Shown piece by piece: positions 26,862 to 35,883 of a stretch of 64,000 bases of DNA (positions within the stretch are counted from its first letter, which is position 1; every line of letters starts with the position of its first letter). This DNA is from Yinghuangia aomiensis (GTDB lineage Bacteria > Actinomycetota > Actinomycetes > Streptomycetales > Streptomycetaceae). Location of the stretch: assembly GCF_039542225.1 (NCBI RefSeq), contig NZ_BAABHS010000034.1:17336-81335 (forward strand), given 5' to 3'. The position numbers and the translations under genes are program-made. The notes beneath the pieces were generated by a model, which saw nothing but the letters and a program-made list of their open reading frames with translations, had not been told where the DNA came from and ran no database searches.

Positions 26862-27425
26862 GTGAGGTTCAGACCGGAAGACCGGGCGTTCTTCGCCGCG
26901 CTGTTGGTGTCGCTGCTGCGGGAAGTCCTGCGCCGGCTGCGGTTGCTGGTCCAGCCGGACACGGGTGCTGCGATGGCGCCGCGGCCTCGTCAAGCGCCGG
27001 CGCGCGCGCACCTGTCGGCCGAAGCGGCGCGGACGTCCGCCCACCGTCCGCTCCATCCGTCATCGAGACCGCCACCCTGTCCGGCCGACGCCGGTACATC
27101 CTCGCGGTCATCGAGCGCACCTCCCGCAGGGTACGGATCCTCGGCACGACCGGGCGCACCCCACCGCGAACTGGGTTGCCCAGGCCGCCCGCGACCTCGT
27201 CATGGACCTCGAGGGCGTCGGGGCCTGCGTCAGGCACCTGATCCGCGATCGGGGCCCGAAGTTCCCTGGTCTCTTCGACCGGATCGTGCGCGACGCCGGA
27301 ATCCAGGCCGTACACACCGGCGTTCGGATACCACGCATGAATTCCATCATGGAGCTATGGTCCAGACCTGCCGCCACGAACTCCTCGACCGCACGTTGAT
27401 CGGGGACGAACGACACCTGCGTCGC
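26862..27425 (+). pseudogene. Decayed IS481-like transposase with internal deletion
   Basis: Pieces in three plus-strand frames match the intact transposase at 61771-62868 in order: RFRPEDRAFFAALLVSLLRE, KRRGRPPTVRSI, IETATLSGRRRYILAVIERT, NWVAQAARDLVMDLEGVGAC, RIPRMNSIMELW and TCRHELLDRTLIGDERHL. About 80 codons between TVRSI and IETA are missing, and at least three frameshifts are present. The right end cuts into a TetR gene at about 27425. The element is dead. Confidence 0.75.
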
Positions 27426-27661
27426 GCACCCGGCATCCAGCTGTCGTCCAGTGCGGCGTCCAGGCGCGCCACCGCAACCCCCGCGACCAGTTCGTCGCGG
27501 TCGGCGACGTGGTGGCAGAGCGCGGCCGGGGTCACGCCGAGGCGGTCGGCGACCGCCTGCATGCTCACTGCCCCACCCTGTGCGTCGACGTCGAGGGCTG
27601 CCCGAACGATCTGGTCGCGGTTGGTGCGAGCGGGGCGGCCGGGTCTGCGCTTGGGGGTCAT
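27426..27661 (-). pseudogene. TetR-family regulator truncated by the IS remnant
   Basis: The N-terminal 78 residues are intact. A basic start MTPKRRPGRPARTNRDQIVR leads into the TetR HTH AVADRLGVTPAALCHHVADR. After DDSWMPGA the frame enters the IS remnant and stops at 27347, so the ligand-binding and dimerisation domain is lost. It is divergent from the sulfatase gene, whose upstream region holds a TetR-like palindrome. Confidence 0.75.
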
Positions 27662-27714
27662 TTCTTCGATCCGTCCGGTCGCCGGATGAGGTGTGCGTAC
27701 CGCGGGTCTTGTAT

Positions 27715-27728
27715 TTCACGAGCGTGAA
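27715..27728. promoter_or_regulatory. Palindrome upstream of the sulfatase gene, candidate TetR operator
   Basis: TTCACG-AG-CGTGAA is a 6-bp dyad in the only AT-rich part of the interval between the truncated TetR gene and the sulfatase. Size and place fit a TetR operator. Confidence 0.5.
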
Positions 27729-27779
27729 TAATAGATTTCGGTGGTCTTGGAGTCCATGACCCACTCCCAGGAGGACGCG

Positions 27780-29576
27780 ATGAAGGCCGTCATGGTGATG
27801 TTCGACAGCCTCAACCGGCGGTATCTGCCGCCGTACGGGGCAGCCGAGTGGATCCACGCCCCCAACTTCGCGCGGCTTGCGGAGCGCACGGTGACGTTCG
27901 ACAACTGCTACGCGGGGAGCATGCCGTGCATGCCGGCGCGCCGGGAAATGCACACCGGGCGCTACAACTTCCTGCACCGGGGATGGGGGCCACTGGAGCC
28001 GTTCGACGACTCGTGCCCGCAAATGCTTTCCGACGCCGGGGTTTACACCCACCTGACGACCGACCACCAGCACTACTGGGAGGACGGCGGCGCGACCTAC
28101 CACAACCGGTACCGCACCTATGAGTTCTTCCGCGGCCAGGAAGGCGACTTGTGGAAGGGCCACGTCGCCGACCCGGAAGTCCCCGAGAGCCTCACCCGGC
28201 AACGAGCCAACAACTGGCGCCAGGACTGGGTCAATCGCCTGTACATGACCCGTGAAGAGGACCAGCCGCAGACCAAGACGTTCGACGCCGGGCTGGAGTT
28301 CATCGCTACCAATCGCGACGAGGACGACTGGTTCGTGCAGATCGAGACGTTCGACCCGCACGAGCCGTTCTTCTCCCAGCAGCACTACAAGGACCTGTAC
28401 AAGCATGCCTACGACGGCCCGCACTTCGATTGGCCCGACTACAGCGTGGTCCAGGAGACTCCCGAACAGGTCGAGCATCTGCGCGCCGAGTACGCCGCCC
28501 TCCTGTCCATGTGCGACCGCAACCTCGGCCGCGTCCTCGACGCCATGGACGAACACGGCCTGTGGGACGACACGATGCTCATCGTCTGCACCGACCACGG
28601 CTACCTGCTTGGCGAGCACGGGTGGTGGGGCAAGGCGGTCATGCCGTGGTACGACGAGACCATCCACACGCCGCTGTTCGTCTGGGACCCACGCAGCCGC
28701 AAGCAAGGTGAACACCGCCGCTCCCTCGTCCAGACCATCGACATCGCCCCCACCCTGCTGGAGTATTTCGGCGTCGAACGCACACCCGACATGCTCGGCC
28801 AACCGCTGCGTGCGACCGTCGCCGACGACACCCCCGTCCGCGAGGCCGGCATCTTCGGCACGTTCGGCGGCCACGTCAGCGTCACCGACGGCCGCTACGT
28901 GTACATGCGCGCGTGTGCACACCGAACCAACGAACCGCTATTCGAATACACCCTCATGCCCACGACCATGCGGGCCATGTTCCCCGTCGACCAACTGCGC
29001 GGCGCCGCACTGGTCCCGGGCGACACCTTCACGTTCACCAAGGGTGTGCCGGTGCTCAGGACGGCAGGGTTCGCGTTGTCCCCGGCCAAGTACGGCACAC
29101 TGCTGTTCGACCTGGCCACCGACCCCGGTCAGGAAACCCCGCTCTTGGACGACCAACTCGAACTGCACATGGCGACACTGCTCGTCGACGTGATGCGCAC
29201 CGCCGACGCCCCCGTCGAGCAGTACGAGCGTCTGGGCCTGCCGGCGGACGGCCCGGTCACCGCCGCGCACCTCCTGGCCCGGACACAGCACGCCGAGCTC
29301 GTGGCCGCAGCTGCCCGCGGCCCCATCGCTCCCGACGACTACCCCTCCGGTCCGCGCAGCGTGCACACCCCCGTCCGCGACCTCGTCGCGGACCCGGCGG
29401 CCGAGGCCGTCCTGCGTGCGGCAGGCTTCGGACGCCTGCTCGACGGCGGCATCATCCGCATGATGGGGCACTCGTCCGTGTTCGAAATCGCCGCGATGTC
29501 CGGTGGCGCCATCACGGCCGACGGCCTTCGCGACATCGCGGACGCCCTCGCAGCCACCAGCGACAGCTCCAGCTGA
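27780..29576 (+). CDS. Sulfatase (formylglycine-dependent, type I)
   Basis: The enzyme hydrolyses a sulfate ester or a related phosphonate/phosphate ester. The 598-residue protein has the formylglycine motif CMPAR at residues 50-54 within SMPCMPARREMHTG. Metal-site segments are MFDSLNRR near residue 8 and VCTDHGYLLGEHGWWGK in the middle. There is no signal peptide, so it is cytoplasmic. GGAGG precedes the ATG at 27780. The long C-terminal part (after about residue 450) is not typical of short arylsulfatases. The substrate is unknown; the local TetR regulator is truncated. Confidence 0.85.
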   Translation: MKAVMVMFDSLNRRYLPPYGAAEWIHAPNFARLAERTVTFDNCYAGSMPCMPARREMHTGRYNFLHRGWGPLEPFDDSCPQMLSDAGVYTHLTTDHQHYWEDGGATYHNRYRTYEFFRGQEGDLWKGHVADPEVPESLTRQRANNWRQDWVNRLYMTREEDQPQTKTFDAGLEFIATNRDEDDWFVQIETFDPHEPFFSQQHYKDLYKHAYDGPHFDWPDYSVVQETPEQVEHLRAEYAALLSMCDRNLGRVLDAMDEHGLWDDTMLIVCTDHGYLLGEHGWWGKAVMPWYDETIHTPLFVWDPRSRKQGEHRRSLVQTIDIAPTLLEYFGVERTPDMLGQPLRATVADDTPVREAGIFGTFGGHVSVTDGRYVYMRACAHRTNEPLFEYTLMPTTMRAMFPVDQLRGAALVPGDTFTFTKGVPVLRTAGFALSPAKYGTLLFDLATDPGQETPLLDDQLELHMATLLVDVMRTADAPVEQYERLGLPADGPVTAAHLLARTQHAELVAAAARGPIAPDDYPSGPRSVHTPVRDLVADPAAEAVLRAAGFGRLLDGGIIRMMGHSSVFEIAAMSGGAITADGLRDIADALAATSDSSS

Positions 29577-29701
29577 CCCGGCACTCGGCGAGCCCCATGG
29601 CCATCGTCATCCGGCGTCGGCAAGCGTAGACCCGAGCCGTCCGAACCCCTGCCCGACGGGCCCGCAGCAGCCCACACCGCTGCTCCCACTTGGACCGTGT
29701 C

Positions 29702-30190
29702 CTACGTGGTGCCGCCGCGGAGTCGTCTGAAGCAGACGAGTGCTGCGGCGAGGGTGGTGAAGGCAAGGAAGAGGTCGGATCTGCGTTCGTAGCGGATGAT
29801 GAGGCGGCGGTAGCCGGTGAGCCCAGACATGGTGCGTTCGACGACCCAGCGGTGCCGGCCCAGCCGCAGCGAGGTCTCAACACCCTTGCGGGCGATCCGC
29901 ACGCCGATACGCCGCCCACGCAGCCAGCGCCGCAACGGCGGCTGGTCGTAGGCCTTGTCCGCGTGCACTTTGCCCGGTTTCCAAAGCCGGCCGCGGTGCG
30001 GATCGTGCTTGTCCGGGAGCGCTTCGATGAGCGGCCTCAAGCCATTGCTGTCATGGCAGTTCGCGGCGGAGACGCCGACGATGAGCGGCAGTCCGACACG
30101 ATCGGACGGGATATGCAGCTTGGAACCGGGCTTGCCGTGATCCACGGGACTCGGACCGGTGAGTCGGCCGCACGCGCAGGGGAACACCAC
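29702..30190 (-). pseudogene. 5'-truncated IS5-family transposase
   Basis: The frame encodes the C-terminal catalytic half of an IS5/IS1647-like transposase: GPSPVDHGKPGSKLHIPSDR, VHADKAYDQPPLRRWLRGR, then GRHRWVVERTMSGLTGYRRL, which holds the last acidic residue, and IRYERRSDLF. The first half, including the HTH and the first aspartate region, is absent upstream of about 30170. It is a remnant and cannot transpose by itself. Confidence 0.75.
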
Positions 30191-30519
30191 GACTGCCCCC
30201 CAACGGACGTTGCGGCGTGCGGATCGGAATTGCGTGCGTGCGACGGCGGTGCGTCGGCGTTGGTGGATTCGCGGGCGGCGTGACGCCAGGGCTCGTGCAG
30301 GTAGTCAGGCCACACACAGGCCACCTGCTGGGGCCAGCGACACGACAGTTGACTATGCGCGGCGCCGCTCCAGCGTCCGTCGCGGCGATGTTGGTCTGAG
30401 CCACTTGACGCTACGACAAGGGGAAATGCACAGGTCAGGTGGTAGGTCTGCGGCTCGGTGGTCGCGGCGGGTAGACACTGGGAGTGCCCGGGGAACCTGC
30501 TTCACCGGAGGCGATCACC
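30191..30519. other. Gene-free stretch before the integrase
   Basis: I see no gene. It probably contains the integrase promoter. CACCGGAGGCG at 30504-30514 is the ribosome-binding region. Confidence 0.35.
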
Positions 30520-32037
30520 ATGCGTTCGTCCACTCGCGGCCGGGCTTACCGGCGTTGTGGCTGTCGCGACAGCAATCGGCGTCAGCTCGGTGCCCGCTGC
30601 CCCAGGCTGGCAGCGGAATACCGGCATGGGACGTGGGCGTTTGCGGTTGATGTTCCGGCGCCGCGTGGTGTCCGGACGACGGTGCGTCGGAGTGGGTTCG
30701 GTAGCGAGTCGGCGGCCCGGATGGCGTTGCGGCGTGTGTTGGATGGTGAGGGGGGTTACGACGCGGATCCGAATCAGACGGCCGCGGAGTACCTCGAGGG
30801 CTGGCTGGCGGCGAAAGAGCTGACGCTGAAGCCGACGACGTACGCTCGCTACCGGGACTACGTGACGAAGGACCTGATCCCGGGTCTGGGCACGTTGCGG
30901 TTGGACGACCTCGGACACCGGCAGATCCTTGCTTTGGTGCGCCGACAGCTCGGGGCAGGTCGTGGCCGCACGACGATCTACCGGTGCATGGCGACCCTTT
31001 CCAGCGCGTTGGGCGATGCCGTGCGTCATCACCGGCTGGCGTCGAATCCCGCGAGCCCGCCGGTGATGCGCCGGCCGCCGAGTCCGGAACGGGTGGTGTG
31101 GACTGCCGATGAGGCGGCCCGGTTCCTGGAGTGCGCACATGTGCACGACCCGTTGCTGGCGGATCTGTGCGAGGTATTGATCGGGACCGGGATGCGTAAG
31201 GGCGAGGCGCTGGGCCTGCATTGGGACGACGTGCACTTGGACGCGGGCGTGCTCTACGTGCGCTACACCCTGTCGTGTGTGGACAACAATCGCCTGGTCA
31301 TAACCTCGCCGAAGACCCGGAACAGCCGGAACTGGGTGGCCATTTCGGGCCGTCTCGGCGAGGCCTTGCAGCGCCGTGCGGCTCAGCAGCGCCGCGACGC
31401 GGCCGACCCGCGGACCGGGCCGTTCGCCGGCTTGGTGTTCACTCGCGCTGACGGGCGTCCGTTGCGGCCGCAGACGTTGCTGGACCGCTTCCGGCATCTG
31501 TCTGCGGAAGCGGGGTTGCCGCGGATCACGATGCACGATCTGCGGCACCTGGCTGCGACGATCACCATCGCTGCGGGGGTGCCGCTGGTGGTGGTGTCGA
31601 AGACGCTGCGGCATTCGACGTTGTCGACGACGGCGAACATCTAGGCCCATCTCACTCGGCCGGCCGCGCGCGCCGCAGTCGTCACCATTCAGCGGGTCCT
31701 CGCGCAGGCCGAGGAGCACCTCACGACGGGCGGTCTGTTGTCGAGTGCGCGTGGCGCGATGCCGCCGGAGCCTCGCGGCTGGCTACGGCAAGTCACCGAT
31801 CTGATGAACCCCACCCGCGCTGCTGCTCGGCCGCCGTTCGAGCCCGCGACCACCCTGCGACCACCAAAAGACGCAGGCACGGGAGTCGGAGCGGCTGATC
31901 TCACCTTGTTCGACGGTGAGTTGGCGAACGGGTTTCGGTCGCCTGCGCCGGAATGCGACCACCCTGCGACCCCACACTCCCGGGTACCGGAAAGGCCGCC
32001 CCCTCCGTATGGAGAGAACGGCCTCCGACCTGCGTAA
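30520..32037 (+). pseudogene. int: Tyrosine integrase with a stop codon at the catalytic tyrosine
   Basis: The reading frame starts at ATG 30520 behind GGAGG and encodes a pSAM2-like integrase. It has a zinc-ribbon-like N-terminus (CGCRDSNRRQLGARC), a core-binding domain at about 85-185 and a catalytic domain. Arg226 lies in IGTGMRKGEALGL, His339/Arg342 in MHDLRH and His365 in LRHSTLS. At codon 375 (31642-31644) a TAG replaces the TAC that encodes the nucleophilic tyrosine in the other copy (NIYAHL). The frame then stays open to a TAA at 32037. The 374-residue product should bind DNA but not cleave it. It ends beside the second tRNA-Pro fragment. Confidence 0.85.
31846..31974 (+). repeat. Direct repeats in the second integrase 3' end
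   Basis: GCGACCACCCTGCGACCACC lies at 31846-31865, and a copy with one mismatch lies at 31955-31974. They match the pair at 3249-3377 and keep nearly the same spacing (109 bases each). Confidence 0.5.
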
Positions 32038-32043
32038 ACGCTG

Positions 32044-32089
32044 GTCGGGACGACAGGATTTGAACCTGCGACCCCTTGACCCCCAGCGG
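32044..32089 (-). repeat. tRNA-Pro(GGG) 3'-half fragment, attachment-site copy 2
   Basis: The 43-base core 32044-32086 is identical to copies 1 and 3. With copy 1 it also shares the following CGG and about 25 bases to the left. The 5' tRNA half is missing. A degenerate form of the tRNA-terminator hairpin lies at 31993-32024. To the right the sequence differs from copies 1 and 3: the GTGTGGTCCC repeats are missing. Confidence 0.75.
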
Positions 32090-32361
32090 GCAAATGACCT
32101 CGTCATTACGGGGGCTGATCCGCTGTCATGACAGGTCCGTGAGAGCTCCTGTGAGAGCTTCGGTGAGAGGTCCAGTGAGTGACGGTGTCTCGGTCTGATT
32201 CCTGAGGGACCGTCGCCGTCGACATCGTCAGGCGTTTCGTGCGAAGCCGAATCGTACGGCGTTGCGCATCGGCGGGTCGTGTGGCGCTGTGTAACCGGTG
32301 CCTGTGCGTCGAAGATTTCCCCTAGTTGGGGCGCCGTGCCTCGCGGCCGCTCTTCGGCAGG
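32090..32361. other. Gene-free junction right of attachment copy 2
   Basis: No gene is supported. A short run of GTGAGAG-type repeats lies at about 32140-32175. The catabolic cluster begins at 32362. Confidence 0.4.
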
Positions 32362-33426
32362 TCAGTCGGCTGGGACGGGATCGGGGTGGATGCGGTTGGT
32401 GGTGTGGCTCAGGTGGGTGCCCGTGCCGCCGTGGGTGATCTTGACGATTTCGGCGAGGATCGAGACGGCGGTCTGTTGGGGTGATCGGGCGCCGAGGTCG
32501 AGGCCGATGGGGGAGTGGAGGCGGGCGAGTTCGGCTGGTGTGACGCCGGCGCTGTGGAGGCGTGTGAGGCGGTCCTCGTGGGCGCGGCGGCTGCCCATGG
32601 CTCCGACGTAGGCGACGGGGAGGCGTAGGGCGCGGGTGAGGACGGGTACGTCGAACTTGGGGTCGTGGGTGAGGACGCAGATGGCGGTGCGTGTGTCGAC
32701 GTGGGTGCGGGCGAGGTAGCGGTCGGGCCAGTCGACGACGAGTTCGTCGGCGTGGGGGAAGCGTTCCGGGGTGGTGAAGACGGGGCGGGCGTCGCAGACG
32801 GTGACGTGGTAGCCGGTGAAGTGTCCGAGGTCGGCGACGGCGGCGGCGTAGTCGTTCGAGCCGAAGACGAGCAGGCGCGGGCGCGGCAGGTGGCTGCGCA
32901 CGAACACCGCCTCGGCGTCGTCGTGCGGATGGCTGACGCCGGAGTGTCCGTCGGTGAGACTGCGGTCGGCCAGCGCAGCCAGCGGGCCGGATTGGCCGGA
33001 GAGCCCGTGGTGGCCGACGCGTTCGCGGTCGGGGCTGGCGACGACGGTGGCGACCGCGATCGGTGTGCCGTCCTGTAGTGCGGTGAGAACGGCGGGGAAC
33101 TCCGGGTAATGCCGGGCGTCCACGGGTTCGACGAACACCTCCAGCGTGCCGCCGCACGTCAGTCCGGCCATCAGCGCGTCTTCATCGCTGACGCCGTACG
33201 CGGCGGCCTGCGCGCGGCCGGTGGCGATCACGTCGCGGGCGAGTTCGTAGACCGCGCCCTCCACGCAGCCGCCCGAGACGCTGCCGAGGACCGTACCGTC
33301 GGACGAGACCGCCATGACGGCGCCGATCTCGCGGGGTGCGCTGCGGTGGGTCGCGGTCACCGTAGCGAGGGCGAAGGTTCTCCCGGTGCGGTACCACGCC
33401 GCCAGTTCGCCGCTCAGTTCGCGCAC
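32362..33426 (-). CDS. XdhC/CoxI-family molybdenum cofactor insertion protein
   Basis: XdhC-type proteins mature xanthine-oxidase-family enzymes by loading the sulfurated Mo cofactor. The 354-residue protein has the N-terminal CoxI motif ATVTATHRSAPREIGAVM and SVSGGCVEGAVYE. The C-terminal Rossmann part includes RPRLLVFGSNDYAAAVADLG and VAYVGAMGSRRAHEDR. The GTG start at 33426 is preceded by GAGGAGG; the longer frame upstream is a shadow. It is the last gene of the leftward cluster and presumably serves the molybdenum hydroxylase at 38174-41835. Confidence 0.88.
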   Translation of the reverse strand: MRELSGELAAWYRTGRTFALATVTATHRSAPREIGAVMAVSSDGTVLGSVSGGCVEGAVYELARDVIATGRAQAAAYGVSDEDALMAGLTCGGTLEVFVEPVDARHYPEFPAVLTALQDGTPIAVATVVASPDRERVGHHGLSGQSGPLAALADRSLTDGHSGVSHPHDDAEAVFVRSHLPRPRLLVFGSNDYAAAVADLGHFTGYHVTVCDARPVFTTPERFPHADELVVDWPDRYLARTHVDTRTAICVLTHDPKFDVPVLTRALRLPVAYVGAMGSRRAHEDRLTRLHSAGVTPAELARLHSPIGLDLGARSPQQTAVSILAEIVKITHGGTGTHLSHTTNRIHPDPVPAD

Positions 33427-33491
33427 GGGTCGGTCCTCCTCGTCGGTATGGATGCTCGGGCTACGGCGGGCTCGGTCGGCCGACGGCCGGA

Positions 33492-34994
33492 TCAGCCGCG
33501 TGCGGCCGCGTGGGCCGCTGCGTCGGCGCGGAACACGCGCGTGCGTCCCCGGGGTTCGTGGCCCCTCGCTTGGGCGGTGGCAAGCTCGGTTTCCAATGCT
33601 TCGTGGAGGTTGGCCATGAACGTGTCCGGGTCGTCCGACGCGTCGGCGTTCTCGGGGATGATCCGGTCGACCGTGCCCGCGGCGAGGAGGTGTTCGGCGC
33701 CGACTTTCTGTGCGCGGCTCATCTCTGCGGCGTGAAGCGCGTCGCCGTGGACGATGGCGCTGGCGCCCTCCGGCGGCAAGGGCGCGAGCCAGGCGTTCTG
33801 GGCGGCTAGGACGCGGTCGGCCGGGAGCAGGGCGAGAGCGCCGCCCCCCGTGCCGCGGCCGAGGAGGAGGGAGATCGTCGGGGTGCGCAGGGCGGCCAAG
33901 TCGGCGAGACAAGCGGCGATCTCGCGGGCCAGACCCCCTTCTTCAGCGGCGGTGGAGAGCGCGGCGCCGGCCGTGTCCACGACCGTGAGCAGCGGCAGGC
34001 CCAGTTCTTCGGCGAGGCGCATGCCGCGGCGGGCGGTGCGCAGGCCCGCGGGTCCGGGGGGACCTGCTGCGGCTTCGGCTTCGCGGTCGTGGCCGACGAC
34101 CACGCACGAGGCGGCGCCGAAGCGCAGCACGCCGAGGAACATGGCGTGGTCGCGCTCGCCGTGTCCGGTGCCGTTCAGCGGCAGGACGTCGTCGGCTTCG
34201 TCGAGGAGCTGCCGTAGGCCGGGGCGCCTGGCGCGCCGCGTGCGTTCGACGGCCTCCCACGGGTCGACGGGCGGGGCTTCGTGTGGGACAAGTCGGGCCG
34301 CGTCGCGGCTGGGGCAGGCCGGCGGGTCGACAAGCCGCAGGATGCGTGCCGTGTGCTCGCGTAGTCCGGCGGCGGGTATGAGGGCGTCGACGAGGCCGTG
34401 GGCGAAGAGGTTTTCGGCGGTCTGGACGCCGGGCGGGAACGGCTCGCCGGTGAGGACCCGGTAGACGCGCGGGCCGAGGAAGCCCAGCAGCGCCTCGGGT
34501 TCGGCGGTGGTGACCTGCCCGAGGGATCCCCAGGAGGCCATGGCGCCGCCGGTGGTCGGGTGGCGCAGGTGGACCAGGTAGGGGAGGCCGGCCTGCCGGT
34601 GCCGTACGACAGCGGCGCAGATGTCGGCCATGCGGACGAACGCGGGGGTGCCTTCCTGCATGCGGGTGCCGCCGGAGGCCGGGCACGCCAGCACGGGAAG
34701 ACCTTCGGCGGTCGCCCGGTCGAGCGCAGTCACGATCCGCTCCGCCTCGTGGACGCCGAGCGAGCCCCCGAGGAAGCCGAACTCGCTGACCAGCAGGACG
34801 ATCCGCTGGCTGTGGACACGTGCTTCACCCGTCAGCACCGAGCCGTCGATCCCGGTGGCCGCGCGCGCGTTCGTGAGCGCCTCGCGATAGGCGGGGTCCT
34901 CTGTGTCGACGGGGTGCGGGACATCCCAGGACGTCCACGAGCCGGGATCGGCGATGGCGGCGATGAGGGCGTGCGCGGTCAGACGCTCGGGCAT
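33492..34994 (-). CDS. Fused carboxyltransferase (acyl-CoA carboxylase beta-alpha type)
   Basis: The 500-residue protein contains two crotonase-fold halves in the order beta then alpha, as in propionyl/acetyl-CoA carboxylase carboxyltransferases. The first half has LLVSEFGFLGGSLGVHEAER, PASGGTRMQEG and TTGGAMASWGSLGQV. The second has LPLLTVVDTAGAALSTAAEE and LLLGRGTGGGALALLPADRV. No zinc-ribbon cysteines are seen at the N-terminus. No biotin carboxylase or biotin carrier gene is nearby, so either it uses a partner encoded elsewhere or it is a decarboxylase-type enzyme. It lies downstream of a triple direct repeat. Confidence 0.8.
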   Translation of the reverse strand: MPERLTAHALIAAIADPGSWTSWDVPHPVDTEDPAYREALTNARAATGIDGSVLTGEARVHSQRIVLLVSEFGFLGGSLGVHEAERIVTALDRATAEGLPVLACPASGGTRMQEGTPAFVRMADICAAVVRHRQAGLPYLVHLRHPTTGGAMASWGSLGQVTTAEPEALLGFLGPRVYRVLTGEPFPPGVQTAENLFAHGLVDALIPAAGLREHTARILRLVDPPACPSRDAARLVPHEAPPVDPWEAVERTRRARRPGLRQLLDEADDVLPLNGTGHGERDHAMFLGVLRFGAASCVVVGHDREAEAAAGPPGPAGLRTARRGMRLAEELGLPLLTVVDTAGAALSTAAEEGGLAREIAACLADLAALRTPTISLLLGRGTGGGALALLPADRVLAAQNAWLAPLPPEGASAIVHGDALHAAEMSRAQKVGAEHLLAAGTVDRIIPENADASDDPDTFMANLHEALETELATAQARGHEPRGRTRVFRADAAAHAAARG

Positions 34995-35011
34995 CTGCGG
35001 TCCTTGCGTGA

Positions 35012-35053
35012 TCGGAGTGGTGTGGTTCGGAGTGGTGTGATCGAAGTGGTGTG
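35012..35053 (-). repeat. Three near-perfect 13-bp direct repeats
   Basis: TCGGAGTGGTGTG occurs at 35012-35024 and 35027-35039, and TCGAAGTGGTGTG at 35041-35053. They sit in the short gap between the SDR gene and the carboxyltransferase gene. They could be a protein site or simple slippage. Confidence 0.5.
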
Positions 35054-35099
35054 CAAGCAGCCGATGTGCGTGGCCGATGCGGGTCGTCGGAGCGGCCGG

Positions 35100-35882
35100 T
35101 CAGCGGACGGACAGCCCGCCGTCCGGCCGGAGGATCTCGCCGGTCATGCCGCAGGCGGCGTCCGAGGCGAGGAAGCGGTACAGGGGCGCGATTTGCTCCG
35201 GTGTGAGGACGACCCGGAGCGGATTCAGGTCGCGGGTGGCCTCGCGGATTCCGTCGGGGTCCTCGGCGAACACCCCCGTCCCGTCGGCTTCGCGCAGGTC
35301 GGTCAGGATCCCGCCGGGGGCCACGGCGTTGACCCGGACGTGCGGGGCCAGGTCGCCCGCGAGATGCCGGACGACGCCGAGCGCCGCGTGCTTGGCGGCC
35401 GCGTAGGCGATCCCGGCGCCCATCTCCGGCGAGACGTGGAACGAAGCGTCGGACAGGGTGAAGACCATCGCGCCATGCGAGGCGGTCAGGGCCTCGGACG
35501 CGGCCTTGGCGGCGAGGACGTAGCCGACGACGTCGACGTCGAGCACGCGCCGCGTCAGCGCGGCCAAGTCCTCCGCGGACCGGTCCGCGAGCCGCGCACC
35601 TCCGTCGTGGATCCCCGCGTTGGCGACCAGGAGGTGCAGGGCTCCGTGGCGTTCGACGGCGGTTTCCACCGCGCGCCGGTTGTCGTCGGGGCTGGTGACG
35701 TCGCCGAGTACCAGGGTGGCGCCGCCGAGGGCGTCGGCGCCGTCGTCCGGTGCCCGCCGGTCCAGCACGACGACCTCGTGGTCGTGGGCCAGCAGGTCGG
35801 CGACGACGGCGCGGCCGATGCCGGACGATCCGCCGGTCACCAGCGCCACACGCTTGCTGATTGTCGAACTCACGGTACGCAA
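35100..35882 (-). CDS. SDR dehydrogenase resembling aromatic cis-dihydrodiol dehydrogenases
   Basis: The 260-residue short-chain dehydrogenase has the NAD motif TGGSSGIG near residue 17, a NAG motif in LLVANAGIHD and the catalytic YAAAKH. The context around the active site (VFTLSDASFHVSPEMGAGIA, then HLAGDLAPHVRVNAVAPGG) follows the BphB/cis-biphenyl-dihydrodiol dehydrogenase pattern closely. Such enzymes oxidise the cis-diol made by a Rieske dioxygenase to a catechol, which fits the dioxygenase in this cluster. The substrate is inferred. Confidence 0.8.
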   Translation of the reverse strand: MRTVSSTISKRVALVTGGSSGIGRAVVADLLAHDHEVVVLDRRAPDDGADALGGATLVLGDVTSPDDNRRAVETAVERHGALHLLVANAGIHDGGARLADRSAEDLAALTRRVLDVDVVGYVLAAKAASEALTASHGAMVFTLSDASFHVSPEMGAGIAYAAAKHAALGVVRHLAGDLAPHVRVNAVAPGGILTDLREADGTGVFAEDPDGIREATRDLNPLRVVLTPEQIAPLYRFLASDAACGMTGEILRPDGGLSVR

Positions 35883-35883
35883 C

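Noticed and set aside
3448..32089. Calling 3.45-32.09 kb a complete, active integrative conjugative element
   Set aside because: No replication, transfer or excisionase gene is seen, and the integrase is interrupted. The boundaries are supported only by the repeated tRNA fragments.
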